A stretch of 64,000 nt of DNA. Source: Clostridium akagii DSM 12554. GTDB lineage: Bacteria; Bacillota; Clostridia; Clostridiales; Clostridiaceae. The notes below the pieces were generated by a model that did no database searches, had not been told where the DNA came from, and was given only the letters and a program-made list of their open reading frames with translations. Position numbers and translations under genes: made by a program. Where the stretch lies: contig NZ_JMLK01000007.1 in assembly GCF_000686725.1 (NCBI RefSeq), positions 62,001 through 126,000 on the forward strand. Direction: 5' to 3'. Positions 52,864-62,657 of this stretch are shown here, piece after piece (positions within the stretch are counted from its first letter, which is position 1; every line of letters starts with the position of its first letter).

Positions 52864-55299
52864 ATGTATGATTTTTATTTTGGAGATGATCTTATTAATA
52901 TTTTTTGGTTTACGTTGTTATTTACATGTTTTATTATTTACATATTTTTGGGTATATATATTTATAAAATAGATAATAAATCAAAAGTTAACTGTATATT
53001 TTTAGCTTTATGTATTTGTTGTAGTCTTTGGGCAATAGGATATGCATTTATGCTAATATCTCCAAATATAAAGGTTGCATATTTATGGAGAGCAGTTTCA
53101 GTGGTGGGGTATTGTTTCTTTTATGGGTGTTGGTTGAATTTTGCATTGCTGCTAAACAGCCCAAATCATAAAAAATATAGTTTGAAAATAAAGTTTTTAA
53201 TATACATTCCTTCAATAATATTTTTTATAAGTAATATAACAGATGATCCATCACAGGTAATGCTTAGACGATACTATGGTTGGATAAGCATCGCAGAAGC
53301 AAGAGATGTTTATTATGATATTATGATTCCAGTGGTTTTTCTAATAGGACTTATATTAATATTTTTAAGGGGAAGAAACTCTAAAAAAAATAGAATTAAA
53401 AAACAGACAAAAATCATTTTGATAACCAGTATTATAAGTTTTGTTTTGGGAGTAACAACAGATGTAGTTTTGCCAGCAATGGGTATCATCGTTTTTCCTT
53501 CAGCGGTTATAATGGGGTTAATAATAATTGTTGGAATTTATTATGCCATAAATAAGCATAGGATGATGGCTATTACTCCTAAATTTATGTCAGAATATAT
53601 TTTTAATGCTGTTAATGAACCTATTTTTATTTTGGATGAGGGTTTTGTTATAAAAGATTGTAATCAGGCATCTTTAAATATAACTGAACATAATTATGAG
53701 GAATTGGAACAACAAAATTTCAATACATTAATTAATAACAAAAATTTCCAATTAAAAAATGTAATTAAAGAAGGTTATGTTAATAACATTGAAATTAATT
53801 TGCAAAAAAAGAGTAAGGATTATGTTGCATGTGAATTATCAGCAACAGTTATATACGATGAATATAAGGATATACTAGGGGTCATTATTTTATTACATGA
53901 TATTTCTGAGAGAAAGCTAATAGCGGAAATGGAAAGAAATAATACTTTGAAATTAGAAAAATCAAATGCAACACTTAAAAATCAGATTAGGGATAGAATA
54001 CGTGCAGAGGAACAAATACGTCACTTTGTATATTATGATGCTCTTACAGAAATTCCTAATAGAAAAAAAATGTTAGAAAATATTAATAAATTATTGGATA
54101 ATGGAAATGAAAAATTTGCAGTTATTTACATAGATTTAGATGATTTTAAAAATATAAATGATAAATTTGGTCATCAAGCTGGGGATAATATTCTTAAAAC
54201 GGTGGCAGGAAGATTAAAAAATATTATCAGTGAAAATGATACAGTTAGTAGAATAGGTGGAGACGAATTCATAATTATAGTAGAAAATTTAAATTCATCT
54301 TTACAGGCTGAGGAAATAGCAGCGGACATTGAAAGAACATTAAGAGTACCATTCATTTACAATGAAGAACATTTATTTATTGGAGCGAGCATAGGCATAA
54401 GTATATTTCCAGAACATGGCACAGATGCTGATACTTTAATTAAAAATGCTGATTTAGCCATGTATGAAGTTAAAAATAGTGATGGTTATGGATATACTTT
54501 GTATTCTTCAAAAATGAATGAAAAAGTTATGGATAAATTAGAGATGAAAATAAAATTAAATAAAGCAATGTTAAATAACGAATTTATAACTTATTATCAA
54601 CCGATTATAGATTTAAAATCAATGAAAGTGTTAAATACAGAAGCTCTTATAAGGTGGAAACAAGGGGATATAATTATTACACCTATAGAATTCGTTCCAA
54701 TTGCTAAGAGTATAGGTGAAATGGTAGCCATTGATAATTGGATGTTAGAAAATGCATGTATACAGTGTAAAAAATGGCATGAGCTTGGTATGAAAGATTT
54801 GTGTATATCAGTAAATACATCATATACACAACTAAAACAAATATATTTTGTTGAAATAGTGGAAAGCATACTGAATAAGAATTCGCTACTTCCAATGTAT
54901 TTAAATCTTGAAATTACGGAGGACGAAGCTATTGAGGATCCTGAATCAATTATATATATATTGACACAGCTGAAAAAGCTTGGTATTAAAATTTCGTTAG
55001 ATGATTTTGGTACCGGATATTCTTCTCTTAGCTATGTGAATAAATTGCCTATTGATATAATAAAAATTGATAGATCACTTATAATGAATCTAGAAGAAGA
55101 TTCTAAAAATATATTGATTATTAAATCAATAATAATGATGGCACACGGTTTGAATATTAGAGTTGTTGCAGAAGGAATTGAAACAGAAGAACAATTTAAT
55201 ATATTAAATGATCTTCAATGTGACTTAATTCAAGGATATATAATTGGAAAACCTATGGATGCATCAGATTTTCAGAAAAAGTTCATATTAGGCATTTGA
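52864..55299 (+). CDS. Seven-helix sensor-PAS-GGDEF-EAL c-di-GMP protein
   Basis: An 811-residue membrane enzyme. Seven membrane helices (~12-230) of a histidine-kinase N-terminal 7TM-like sensor, PAS (~245-355), coiled coil, GGDEF (~385-545) and EAL (~555-805). The cyclase motif is intact here (RIGGDEF), unlike the SGDEF of the two proteins at 16-21 kb, and EAL is also intact (TEALIRW), with DDFGTGYSS. It could thus both make and break c-di-GMP. No clear ribosome site precedes the ATG at 52864, so the start is less sure. The 250 bp before it is AT-rich and shows no other gene. Confidence 0.9.
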   Translation: MYDFYFGDDLINIFWFTLLFTCFIIYIFLGIYIYKIDNKSKVNCIFLALCICCSLWAIGYAFMLISPNIKVAYLWRAVSVVGYCFFYGCWLNFALLLNSPNHKKYSLKIKFLIYIPSIIFFISNITDDPSQVMLRRYYGWISIAEARDVYYDIMIPVVFLIGLILIFLRGRNSKKNRIKKQTKIILITSIISFVLGVTTDVVLPAMGIIVFPSAVIMGLIIIVGIYYAINKHRMMAITPKFMSEYIFNAVNEPIFILDEGFVIKDCNQASLNITEHNYEELEQQNFNTLINNKNFQLKNVIKEGYVNNIEINLQKKSKDYVACELSATVIYDEYKDILGVIILLHDISERKLIAEMERNNTLKLEKSNATLKNQIRDRIRAEEQIRHFVYYDALTEIPNRKKMLENINKLLDNGNEKFAVIYIDLDDFKNINDKFGHQAGDNILKTVAGRLKNIISENDTVSRIGGDEFIIIVENLNSSLQAEEIAADIERTLRVPFIYNEEHLFIGASIGISIFPEHGTDADTLIKNADLAMYEVKNSDGYGYTLYSSKMNEKVMDKLEMKIKLNKAMLNNEFITYYQPIIDLKSMKVLNTEALIRWKQGDIIITPIEFVPIAKSIGEMVAIDNWMLENACIQCKKWHELGMKDLCISVNTSYTQLKQIYFVEIVESILNKNSLLPMYLNLEITEDEAIEDPESIIYILTQLKKLGIKISLDDFGTGYSSLSYVNKLPIDIIKIDRSLIMNLEEDSKNILIIKSIIMMAHGLNIRVVAEGIETEEQFNILNDLQCDLIQGYIIGKPMDASDFQKKFILGI

Positions 55300-55350
55300 A
55301 AAGAAATAATAATTCAAATCACAATTGTGGAGTGGGTTATATTTTTATTT

Positions 55351-55399
55351 AAAATGGCTGCATCACATAGAAATTTTTACTATGTGATGCAGCCATTTT
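55351..55399. terminator. Bidirectional terminator between the GGDEF-EAL and MMPL genes
   Basis: AAAATGGCTGCATCACATAG pairs with CTATGTGATGCAGCCATTTT. It serves converging genes. Confidence 0.85.
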
Positions 55400-55423
55400 C
55401 ATATTAATTTTTGGAACATTTTA

Positions 55424-58400
55424 TTATGCAATAAAATCTTTATCAGAAGAATCTTTTATTTCTTTTTTTCTTTTTGATGATATATTTTCTGATAAAGAAA
55501 TTAAAGCAGGAATAACTATTGGTAGAAGAATACAACTTAGCAGGAATAATCCTGTTACTACACAAATAGCGAGTTCCATTAATATGTGGATATTTGATGG
55601 ATATAGTGTGGCAAAAGTACCTGCAAGTATCAGAGCCGCAGACATTACTACTCCCCCAATGTTTCTAGCTGCAAGGACTATAGCTTCCTTTGGATCTGTA
55701 TCCGGATATTCTCTAAAACGTGTCATAAGGAATATGCTGTAATCAACCCCTAGGGCCGCTATTACTACAAAGGAGAAGAATGGTACATTCCAAGACATTC
55801 CACCTACATCACTAAATAATTTTGATGTTAAGAAGGAGGTTACAGAAATAGCGGTATAATAGGCTACTAATAAAGATCCTACTATATATACTGGGATCCA
55901 GAAAGATCTTATTACTAGTACTAGTAATATAAATATAGCTGAAAGCACTATTATTTGTGTAAATGTTATATCATGAGTTGCTATATTATTTAAATCATTA
56001 GTATTAGCAGTTGGACCAGATATTCCAAACTTAGCATCAGAAAGGCTAGTACCTTTTAATTGATTTTCAGTTATGGTATTCATTTCATCTATAAGCTTTA
56101 TAGATTCTGGAGCATAAGGATCTGATGTTAGAGTTACAGTAAGTTTTGTTATCTTTCTATTCTTTGACATATATGCATCAAACATTTTATTTATATCAGG
56201 AGTACCTAAAGCTTCGTTAGGTATATAAAATGATTGTGTATTTGTTAATTGTGTTAAGAAGCCATTAGCTTTATTTATTCCAGTGTTTATTGTTCCTAGT
56301 CCATCACTGCTTTTGCCTATACCATCTTTAAGTTGTGTCATTCCACCACTTAGGGCAGTAAGGCCGGTATATAAAGTATTTTGACCATCTTTAATTTTTC
56401 CTGCTCCTGCTTTTAATTGAGCCATACTAGAAATTACTGTTTTTTGACCTGCGCTTCCTTGTCTAAGTCCTGAAGCTAGACCAGCTTCACCTGTTTCAAG
56501 TTGAGCTAATCCCGTTACTAACTTAGAATTTGGACCAGTAGCTTCTATGCTTTGTTCTAAACCACCATTTAGAAGAACTAGGTTCTTATTTAAATTATCA
56601 TAATTACCATTTAATTTGTCAATATTTTGTGATACTCCACTCAGCAACATTGAAAGACCTTTTACTTGTCCTTTTAGTTTGGCAACATCTGGATCATTGG
56701 GGAGCTTAGCGCTAATTAAGTCTATTGTAGCATTTATTGAGTCAATTGAACCATTGATTTGGGCCACTACCGGTCCAGAAGTATCTATTATGGACTTATA
56801 ACCCTGGCCAAGCTGAACATAACCTGATTGAACTTCAGTCATATTGTCTGATATTGTTTGTAAACCTGCATTTAGACTAGCTATGCCAGCTTTTACTCCA
56901 GCAATACCAGCAGTAAGTTTATCTGCACCACTCGCACCTTGATCTATACCAGCATCAATTTTAGTTAGTCCATCAGTAATTGATCCAATACCAGTCTCAA
57001 GAGTTCCGGTACCATTGGCAAGATCTTTAACACCAGAAAAATCAGGGGTATTAAGACTAGTGCCGATTTTCTTTAAACCATCGTTTATTTTGCTGACACC
57101 ATCATTTGCAGAACCAAGTCCCGTTACCACAGTTTTAGTTTGAGTATTTGTATAAAAACTGTCTATGGGGTCTCCCTTTGGTTCAGTTACACTGGCAACT
57201 TGTTTAACTCCATCTAACGTTTTTAGTTTTTTTGTTAATGAATCAACAACTGCTAAGGATTTATTGTTATCCATTGGGGTTTTACTTTCTAGTACAATAG
57301 TAGTTGGCATAGCTTTTCCTCTGCCAAATTTATCTGAAACTAGGTTAAAGCCTTTTACTGAAGGTGTATCAGGACTTAAATCCTTAAGACTATCAAAGGA
57401 TAATTTTGTGGTATTAAATAATATCACTGGGGTTATAATAGCAGCAACTACTAGTAAAGATATTGCAGGATGCTTTACAGAAGCTGAAGTTACATTTGCC
57501 CATATTTTACTCTCTTTGTGACCTGAGGAATCATGTGAAGGCCAAAATAATTTTCCACCAATAAGTTTCATTAGAATAGGTGTTAACGTTAAGAGTTCTA
57601 ATAAAAGTACAGCTATTCCAATAGCTACAGCATTAGCTGAACGATAAATTGGAAATTGTACAAAACTAAGGCTAGCAAAAGCCATAAATACTGTCAGTCC
57701 ACTGAAAAACACTGTTTTTCCAGCAGTTTTATAAGTAGTAACAATTGCATCTTCAATAGATAATCCATGACCTAATTCTTCTTTAAATCTATTAAATAGG
57801 AGTATGTTATAGTCTGTGCCTATACCAAATAATACAAGAATCATAAACATTTGAGTTAAACTGGTTATTGGGAAGTTAAACACATTTATTAAAATTCCTA
57901 TTATTCCCAAAGAACATAGGTAAGCAATTCCAACTGCGAATAGGGATATAAAAGGTGTAACTACAGAGCGGAACATTATTATAAGTACCAATAATATAAA
58001 TATAACGGTTAAAATTGCACTTTTTGAAACACCTTTATTTGTAGCTACTAAATAATCATTGTTTATTGCTAGTGCACCTGTTATATAGTGAGTTGTTTTA
58101 ACGCCTTTTACTGCATTTGTAAATCCATCTATTATAGTTTCACTATCTCTAGTTCCTTTGTCATAGGTAACCTGAGTTATTAAGGTAGTACCATCTTTCG
58201 ATATAAGTTGATCTTTAGCATCAGGAGTACTAAAAGGATCTACTATATTATTTATTTTTAGTGAAGATTTACGGTTACGAAGGGTTTCTATACCTTTTTG
58301 GATATCTTTCATACCGGCGTCAGATATTTTTTTGGGATCATTAAAAACGAATATTGCGGTATCACCCTTTGAGGTGCCCATTTTGTTTATCATATCAGCT

Positions 58401-58549
58401 GCAAGTAAGGATGGTGAATCTTCACTAATGGTAGCTTGACCCTTTTGGTTTAATATTTGTTTTAGGTTAGGTTGGTTTAATGCAAATATAACAGTAACTA
58501 CTACCCATATAGCTAACAAAACCCAACGAATTTTTAACATTTTTCGCAT
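55424..58549 (-). CDS. MMPL/RND-family membrane exporter
   Basis: A 1041-residue transporter of the MMPL (RND) class, with a membrane helix at the N-terminus and two bundles of six helices (~175-390 and ~835-1020). DYNILLFNRFKEE (~250) and DYSIFLMTRFREYP (~945) mark the conserved proton-relay segments. Between them lies a very long extracytoplasmic region (~430-830), much of it a low-complexity coil of repeated GLxxIxxG-type units, as in YhgE-like proteins. It follows the TetR gene by 14 bp. It probably exports a lipid, peptide or drug; the substrate is unknown. Start: ATG 58549 after GGGGCAGAAG. Confidence 0.9.
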   Translation of the reverse strand: MRKMLKIRWVLLAIWVVVTVIFALNQPNLKQILNQKGQATISEDSPSLLAADMINKMGTSKGDTAIFVFNDPKKISDAGMKDIQKGIETLRNRKSSLKINNIVDPFSTPDAKDQLISKDGTTLITQVTYDKGTRDSETIIDGFTNAVKGVKTTHYITGALAINNDYLVATNKGVSKSAILTVIFILLVLIIMFRSVVTPFISLFAVGIAYLCSLGIIGILINVFNFPITSLTQMFMILVLFGIGTDYNILLFNRFKEELGHGLSIEDAIVTTYKTAGKTVFFSGLTVFMAFASLSFVQFPIYRSANAVAIGIAVLLLELLTLTPILMKLIGGKLFWPSHDSSGHKESKIWANVTSASVKHPAISLLVVAAIITPVILFNTTKLSFDSLKDLSPDTPSVKGFNLVSDKFGRGKAMPTTIVLESKTPMDNNKSLAVVDSLTKKLKTLDGVKQVASVTEPKGDPIDSFYTNTQTKTVVTGLGSANDGVSKINDGLKKIGTSLNTPDFSGVKDLANGTGTLETGIGSITDGLTKIDAGIDQGASGADKLTAGIAGVKAGIASLNAGLQTISDNMTEVQSGYVQLGQGYKSIIDTSGPVVAQINGSIDSINATIDLISAKLPNDPDVAKLKGQVKGLSMLLSGVSQNIDKLNGNYDNLNKNLVLLNGGLEQSIEATGPNSKLVTGLAQLETGEAGLASGLRQGSAGQKTVISSMAQLKAGAGKIKDGQNTLYTGLTALSGGMTQLKDGIGKSSDGLGTINTGINKANGFLTQLTNTQSFYIPNEALGTPDINKMFDAYMSKNRKITKLTVTLTSDPYAPESIKLIDEMNTITENQLKGTSLSDAKFGISGPTANTNDLNNIATHDITFTQIIVLSAIFILLVLVIRSFWIPVYIVGSLLVAYYTAISVTSFLTSKLFSDVGGMSWNVPFFSFVVIAALGVDYSIFLMTRFREYPDTDPKEAIVLAARNIGGVVMSAALILAGTFATLYPSNIHILMELAICVVTGLFLLSCILLPIVIPALISLSENISSKRKKEIKDSSDKDFIA

Positions 58550-58563
58550 ATTCTTCTGCCCCT

Positions 58564-59238
58564 TTATTTTCCTCGATTTTTACTTAAAATTTCATCTATG
58601 GCTTTTTTTACTTCATCGCTTTTATAATTTATATTTAAAGCTTGAAGATTATAAATAGTAAGTGCATAGGCACAATCTGTAAGACTATTTGTGCTATTAG
58701 TTTGAAGCCACTCCATTATTACATTGTAAAGAGTTCCTATAAATGCTAATGAAAATATTTTTACATCAGGTGTACTTATATTGGAGCATTGCTGCATTTC
58801 TTGAAAATATCCTGCGGTGTAATTAACATATTTTTGAGTAACCTCGGCTCTTTTTCTTTCGAAATTTGGATTTAAGCCCACAGCCTCTATAAGTAGAATT
58901 TTTGCCAGTGGACTATTCAATTCTATAACTTTTAAGAAGAAAGCTATTGCTCTACTAAAACCCAAGTCGATTTCTTTATTTATGTTTTCCATGGCGGCGC
59001 AAAGTGCATTATTAAATAACTCTTCTGAAACCTCATCATAAAGTATCTCAAACAAATCTTCTTTGTTTTTAAAATAAAAGTAGAAAGTTCCTACTGATAT
59101 ATCAGCTGCTTCCACCACATCTTTTACCGTAGTAGCATGATAACCTTTTATGGAAAAAACTTTAATAGCAGTGCAAATAATATGTTTCTTTTTCAAATCT
59201 TTTCTTTCTTGTGTTGCTTTTGAACTTTTATAAACCAT
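58564..59238 (-). CDS. TetR family regulator of the MMPL exporter
   Basis: A 224-residue repressor with the helix-turn-helix at about 15-65 (KVFSIKGYHATTVKDVV, GTFYFYFKNKEDLFEIL) and an unassigned ligand domain. Start: ATG 59238 behind CGAGGTG; the frame's earlier start at 59256 includes that site. It is the first gene of the two-gene TetR-MMPL operon. A short dyad (AGACGTCGTTCT, near 59266) could be part of its operator, but is weak. The inducer is likely a substrate of the exporter. Confidence 0.88.
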   Translation of the reverse strand: MVYKSSKATQERKDLKKKHIICTAIKVFSIKGYHATTVKDVVEAADISVGTFYFYFKNKEDLFEILYDEVSEELFNNALCAAMENINKEIDLGFSRAIAFFLKVIELNSPLAKILLIEAVGLNPNFERKRAEVTQKYVNYTAGYFQEMQQCSNISTPDVKIFSLAFIGTLYNVIMEWLQTNSTNSLTDCAYALTIYNLQALNINYKSDEVKKAIDEILSKNRGK

Positions 59239-59383
59239 TGTATCACCTCGACTCAAGCGTAGAACGACGTCTCATTTTATATTTATTATAAAGTGATTCA
59301 TTATAAATGTCAATAAGGTGCAAATGTTTATGATTAACTTAGTTATAAATAAATTTGTAAAGAAAGTGAATTGAACATAAAGC

Positions 59384-59414
59384 TTGACTATTACCTTGGG
59401 TAATACTGTATAAT
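59384..59414 (+). promoter_or_regulatory. Promoter with 19-bp spacer and central dyad (MerR-like)
   Basis: TTGACT (59384-59389) and TATAAT (59409-59414) are 19 bp apart, with TATTACC-TTG-GGTAATA (59389-59405) between them, a perfect 7-bp-arm dyad. Lengthened spacers with a central dyad mark MerR-family activators; a GntR/YtrA-type repressor would be the alternative. Confidence 0.65.
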
Positions 59415-59452
59415 CATTATATACGTAATAAATTTAGAAAGGAATAGTAAAT

Positions 59453-61090
59453 ATGGGTAAACTAAGTAGTATTTTAAAGCTGAGGCCGTATATAAAAAAA
59501 CACAGGTTAATTTTTGTGGCAGGGATTATAGGTATGTTATTAGGTTCAATTGTTTCCACTCCAGTTCCGTATATTATCGGAATCATTATGGATAAGGTAC
59601 TCATAGCGAAAAAAGGATATAATCTTTTATATATGTATGCTAGTGTAATAGCCATATTATATATTTTACGTTATGTTATTTCAATTGCTTCAAATTACAT
59701 GTTTGTTAAGATTAATAATTTGGTAGTCAATGATCTTAGGTGTTCTGTAATGGATAAGGTTATGGAATTACCAATGAATTATCTTGCTAATACTGAGAAG
59801 GGGTACGTTCAGAGTAGAATAGGAGAATGTAGTTCTGTTGGGAGTATCTTTTCACCAACTTACATAGGTATAATCTTGAGCTTAACCGATGCTGTACTTG
59901 CATTAGTAACAATGTTTGCTATAAATTATAAGCTTTCCATAGTAGTGCTTATATTGACGCCTTTGTTTTTCTTTGCCACAAAGATGTCTATGGGTAACTT
60001 CATGAAGAATACAAAAGAAATGTTAGAAAATAATGCAACGTTAAATGGAGAATGTTTTGAAATAATCAATGGCATTGAGGATATAAAAATACTTAATGGA
60101 AAGCAGAGTCATCTCAAAAAGTTTAATAAAAAATTATCTAAACTTGTAAAGAGTAGTTTAAAACAAAGCAAATCCACGATTATGTTCATGGGCAATATAA
60201 CGGTTATTAATAATTTTGGCACTCTTTTAGTACTACTGGTTGCAGGAATTCTAATTTTAAAGGGACAGTTTACCGTTGGACTATATACATCTTTTTCTTT
60301 GTACATAGCTAAGGTTTTTAGTAGCGTTCAAGGAATAGGGACTTTAGGAACTATGATAAAACCAGTATGTCTAAGTATTGAGAGGCTTTACGAACTTTTA
60401 GATATGGATGATGAAAATACTGGTAAAAATCAATTTTTAAATGATAAAATCAATAATATCAAACTAGAAAATGTAGTTTTTAAATATAAAAACAATACAA
60501 AAAACGTGCTAAATAATATAAATTTCGAAATAAATCAGGGTGAAAAAGTTATTATTAAAGGAGAAAATGGTTCTGGTAAATCTACAATTATAAAACTGCT
60601 ACTGGGATTGTATAAGCCAGATGAAGGTAAAATATTATGTAACAATATAGATATTTCTGTGATTAACAATAAAAGTTTAAGGGAAAGAATAGGAATTGTA
60701 TCTCAAAGTATATTTTTATTTAGAGGAACTGTTTTAGATAATATATTGTATGGACAAAATGAAAAGAAACTTGAAGATGTGGAAACACTTATAAAAAAAT
60801 TGGGACTTGTGGAGTATATAAATAGATTGCCGAAAGGGTTAGACACTGAAATTACACAAAATACTTCCGGAGTTTCAGGTGGACAAGCGCAGGTAATAGC
60901 TTTTATAAGAGTAATTCTTTCTAATAAGGATGTAATAATTTTAGATGAGCCCATTTCAAATGTAGATGCTCTAACAAGAGATTTAATTTTAGGTATTTTA
61001 AGGGATGAAGATTTTGAAGGAACATTAATTGTTGTTTCTCACGTGGTAGAAGGCATGGATTTTATTAATAGAGTTATTGAAATAAAGTAG
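59453..61090 (+). CDS. ABC transporter, fused permease-ATPase (exporter)
   Basis: A 545-residue half-transporter. The membrane domain (~15-300, about six helices, type I exporter fold) is followed by an ATPase with Walker A GENGSGKSTII (~355), signature VSGGQAQ, Walker B VIILDEPISNVD and H-loop VVSHVV. Size and layout are those of bacteriocin/lipid exporter ATPases that act as homodimers. The DEPISNVD motif keeps the catalytic Glu. No C39 peptidase domain is present. It is a single-gene transcript behind a 19-bp-spacer promoter. The substrate is unknown; the neighbouring antimicrobial-resistance genes suggest a role in detoxification or peptide export. Confidence 0.9.
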   Translation: MGKLSSILKLRPYIKKHRLIFVAGIIGMLLGSIVSTPVPYIIGIIMDKVLIAKKGYNLLYMYASVIAILYILRYVISIASNYMFVKINNLVVNDLRCSVMDKVMELPMNYLANTEKGYVQSRIGECSSVGSIFSPTYIGIILSLTDAVLALVTMFAINYKLSIVVLILTPLFFFATKMSMGNFMKNTKEMLENNATLNGECFEIINGIEDIKILNGKQSHLKKFNKKLSKLVKSSLKQSKSTIMFMGNITVINNFGTLLVLLVAGILILKGQFTVGLYTSFSLYIAKVFSSVQGIGTLGTMIKPVCLSIERLYELLDMDDENTGKNQFLNDKINNIKLENVVFKYKNNTKNVLNNINFEINQGEKVIIKGENGSGKSTIIKLLLGLYKPDEGKILCNNIDISVINNKSLRERIGIVSQSIFLFRGTVLDNILYGQNEKKLEDVETLIKKLGLVEYINRLPKGLDTEITQNTSGVSGGQAQVIAFIRVILSNKDVIILDEPISNVDALTRDLILGILRDEDFEGTLIVVSHVVEGMDFINRVIEIK

Positions 61091-61103
61091 AATTTTCAAG
61101 TAT

Positions 61104-61144
61104 TTTAGTCTGACCAAGTGATATTGGGACGACTAAATTTTTTT
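61104..61144 (+). terminator. Probable terminator after the ABC exporter gene
   Basis: TTTAGTC (61104-61110) and GACTAAA (61131-61137) enclose a CC/GG inner pairing and are followed by seven T. Confidence 0.6.
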
Positions 61145-61233
61145 ATTTAAACAAAAACGTTATACTTTCGTTATAATTGCCTGGTAAATTATTAATTGTA
61201 CACAAATTAATGATTTACGAAAGGGTGAATAAA

Positions 61234-61932
61234 ATGCAAAAATATAGTTTAGAAACAAAAAACTTATGTAAACACTTTGGAAAGCAACAGGCAGTAAATA
61301 ATGTTTCACTAAAAGTGCAAACAGGAACTATTTATGGATTGCTTGGACCAAATGGTGCAGGAAAGACTACAACATTAAAGATGATATCAGGTCTTCTACA
61401 TTCAAGTTCAGGTGAAATATTAATTGACGGTGAAAAATGGGAACGAAAACATCTTGAAGAAATAGGTGCATTAATTGAAGCACCAGCTCTATATGGTAAT
61501 CTTACAGCCAAAGAAAATCTTTTGGTTCATACAAAACTAATGGGTTTATCAAAAAAAAGCATTAATGATGTACTTGAAACAGTAGATTTGAAAAACACGG
61601 GCAAAAAACTGTCATCACATTTTTCAATGGGAATGAAGCAAAGGCTTGGAATGGCAATATCACTTCTTGGTAATCCAAAGTTACTCATACTAGACGAGCC
61701 AACCAATGGACTTGATCCAATAGGCATTCAAGAATTACGAGAAGTTATTCGTTCATTCCCCAACAAAGGTATTACAGTAATTGTATCAAGCCACGTATTA
61801 ACAGAAATCTCTCAAATAGTAGACCATGTGGGAATAATAAGTGATGGACTTCTTAGATATCAAGGCGCATTAAGTCAGGAAGAAGACCTTGAAGCCTTAT
61901 TTATGAAGGTTGTTAGGGAGGCACGAAAATGA
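61234..61932 (+). CDS. ABC transporter ATPase, BcrA/CprA-like (antimicrobial peptide resistance)
   Basis: A 232-residue ATPase. Walker A GPNGAGKTTTLK (~39), the APALYGNLTAKENL segment typical of lantibiotic-immunity ATPases, signature FSMGMKQRLGMA (~130, SxGxxQR type) and Walker B LLILDEPTNGLD. Start: ATG 61234 (AAAGGGTG); the longer frame upstream lacks a site. It overlaps the permease gene by 4 bp. With two permeases and a response regulator downstream it matches the CprABC/NisFEG/BcrAB layout, which expels lantibiotics or bacitracin-like peptides from the membrane. Confidence 0.9.
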   Translation: MQKYSLETKNLCKHFGKQQAVNNVSLKVQTGTIYGLLGPNGAGKTTTLKMISGLLHSSSGEILIDGEKWERKHLEEIGALIEAPALYGNLTAKENLLVHTKLMGLSKKSINDVLETVDLKNTGKKLSSHFSMGMKQRLGMAISLLGNPKLLILDEPTNGLDPIGIQELREVIRSFPNKGITVIVSSHVLTEISQIVDHVGIISDGLLRYQGALSQEEDLEALFMKVVREARK

Positions 61933-62657
61933 TAAATATAATAGAATCAGAATACATTAAATACAAAAGGACATTCACTAGAAAATTAATTATAATTGCA
62001 CCGATATTTTGTATACTCATGGCATTGTGTATGCCATGGAAAATGTTTGTTCAACAAGCATATAGTTTGTGGGCAGTAAGCATTATACCTATTGGAATAG
62101 CATTATTTGCAGCAATAGCAGGGATGCAGGAAAAGAAAGCAGGAAATTACCGAAATTTATTAGTTCATAATATATCCCCAGCTCGTATATGGATAGGAAA
62201 AATTATAGTTATGTCAATTAATTCATTATTATCTATTATAGTTCTTAGTGTTGCAACCATTATTATATTTCCTATTGTGAATAAGGGTGGAATTCCATGG
62301 ACTAAGATTTTGGTAGGAAGCAGCATTATGTGGTTAACTTCTCTTGCAATAATCCCTCTTCAACTCTTTGTAGCTACATTGAGTGGTATTTTGGGAAGTA
62401 TGGCACTTGGTTTTTTAGGGCTTATTGCTGGAATTTTTGCTTCAGGTAAATCATACTGGATGTATGTACCATGGAGCTATGCTACCAGGCTTTTGTGCCC
62501 AACATTAGACGTTGGCACCAATGGAGTTCCTTTACAAGCTGGTGATCCTTTCCTAAATGCTTCTGTGATACCAGTTGGGATAATTGCTTCAATCATATCG
62601 TTAGTAGTATTTACTTGTATTACCGCATTATGGTTTAATAAAAGAGAGGTGCGATGA
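61929..62657 (+). CDS. ABC transporter permease (lantibiotic-immunity type), first
   Basis: A 242-residue membrane protein with about six helices of the ABC-2/lantibiotic permease class (EpiE/NisE-like). It overlaps the ATPase gene (ATGA) and the next permease (ATGA), so the three are translated together. A characteristic segment is AAIAGMQEKKAGNYRNLL (~60-77), in which similar proteins carry the same QE-K/R-G pattern. Substrate specificity of such pairs cannot be read from sequence. Confidence 0.88.
   Translation: MINIIESEYIKYKRTFTRKLIIIAPIFCILMALCMPWKMFVQQAYSLWAVSIIPIGIALFAAIAGMQEKKAGNYRNLLVHNISPARIWIGKIIVMSINSLLSIIVLSVATIIIFPIVNKGGIPWTKILVGSSIMWLTSLAIIPLQLFVATLSGILGSMALGFLGLIAGIFASGKSYWMYVPWSYATRLLCPTLDVGTNGVPLQAGDPFLNASVIPVGIIASIISLVVFTCITALWFNKREVR

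Noticed and set aside
59266-59277. AGACGTCGTTCT-type dyad as TetR operator upstream of the MMPL operon
   Set aside because: The arms match in only a few bases; too weak to call as a feature.
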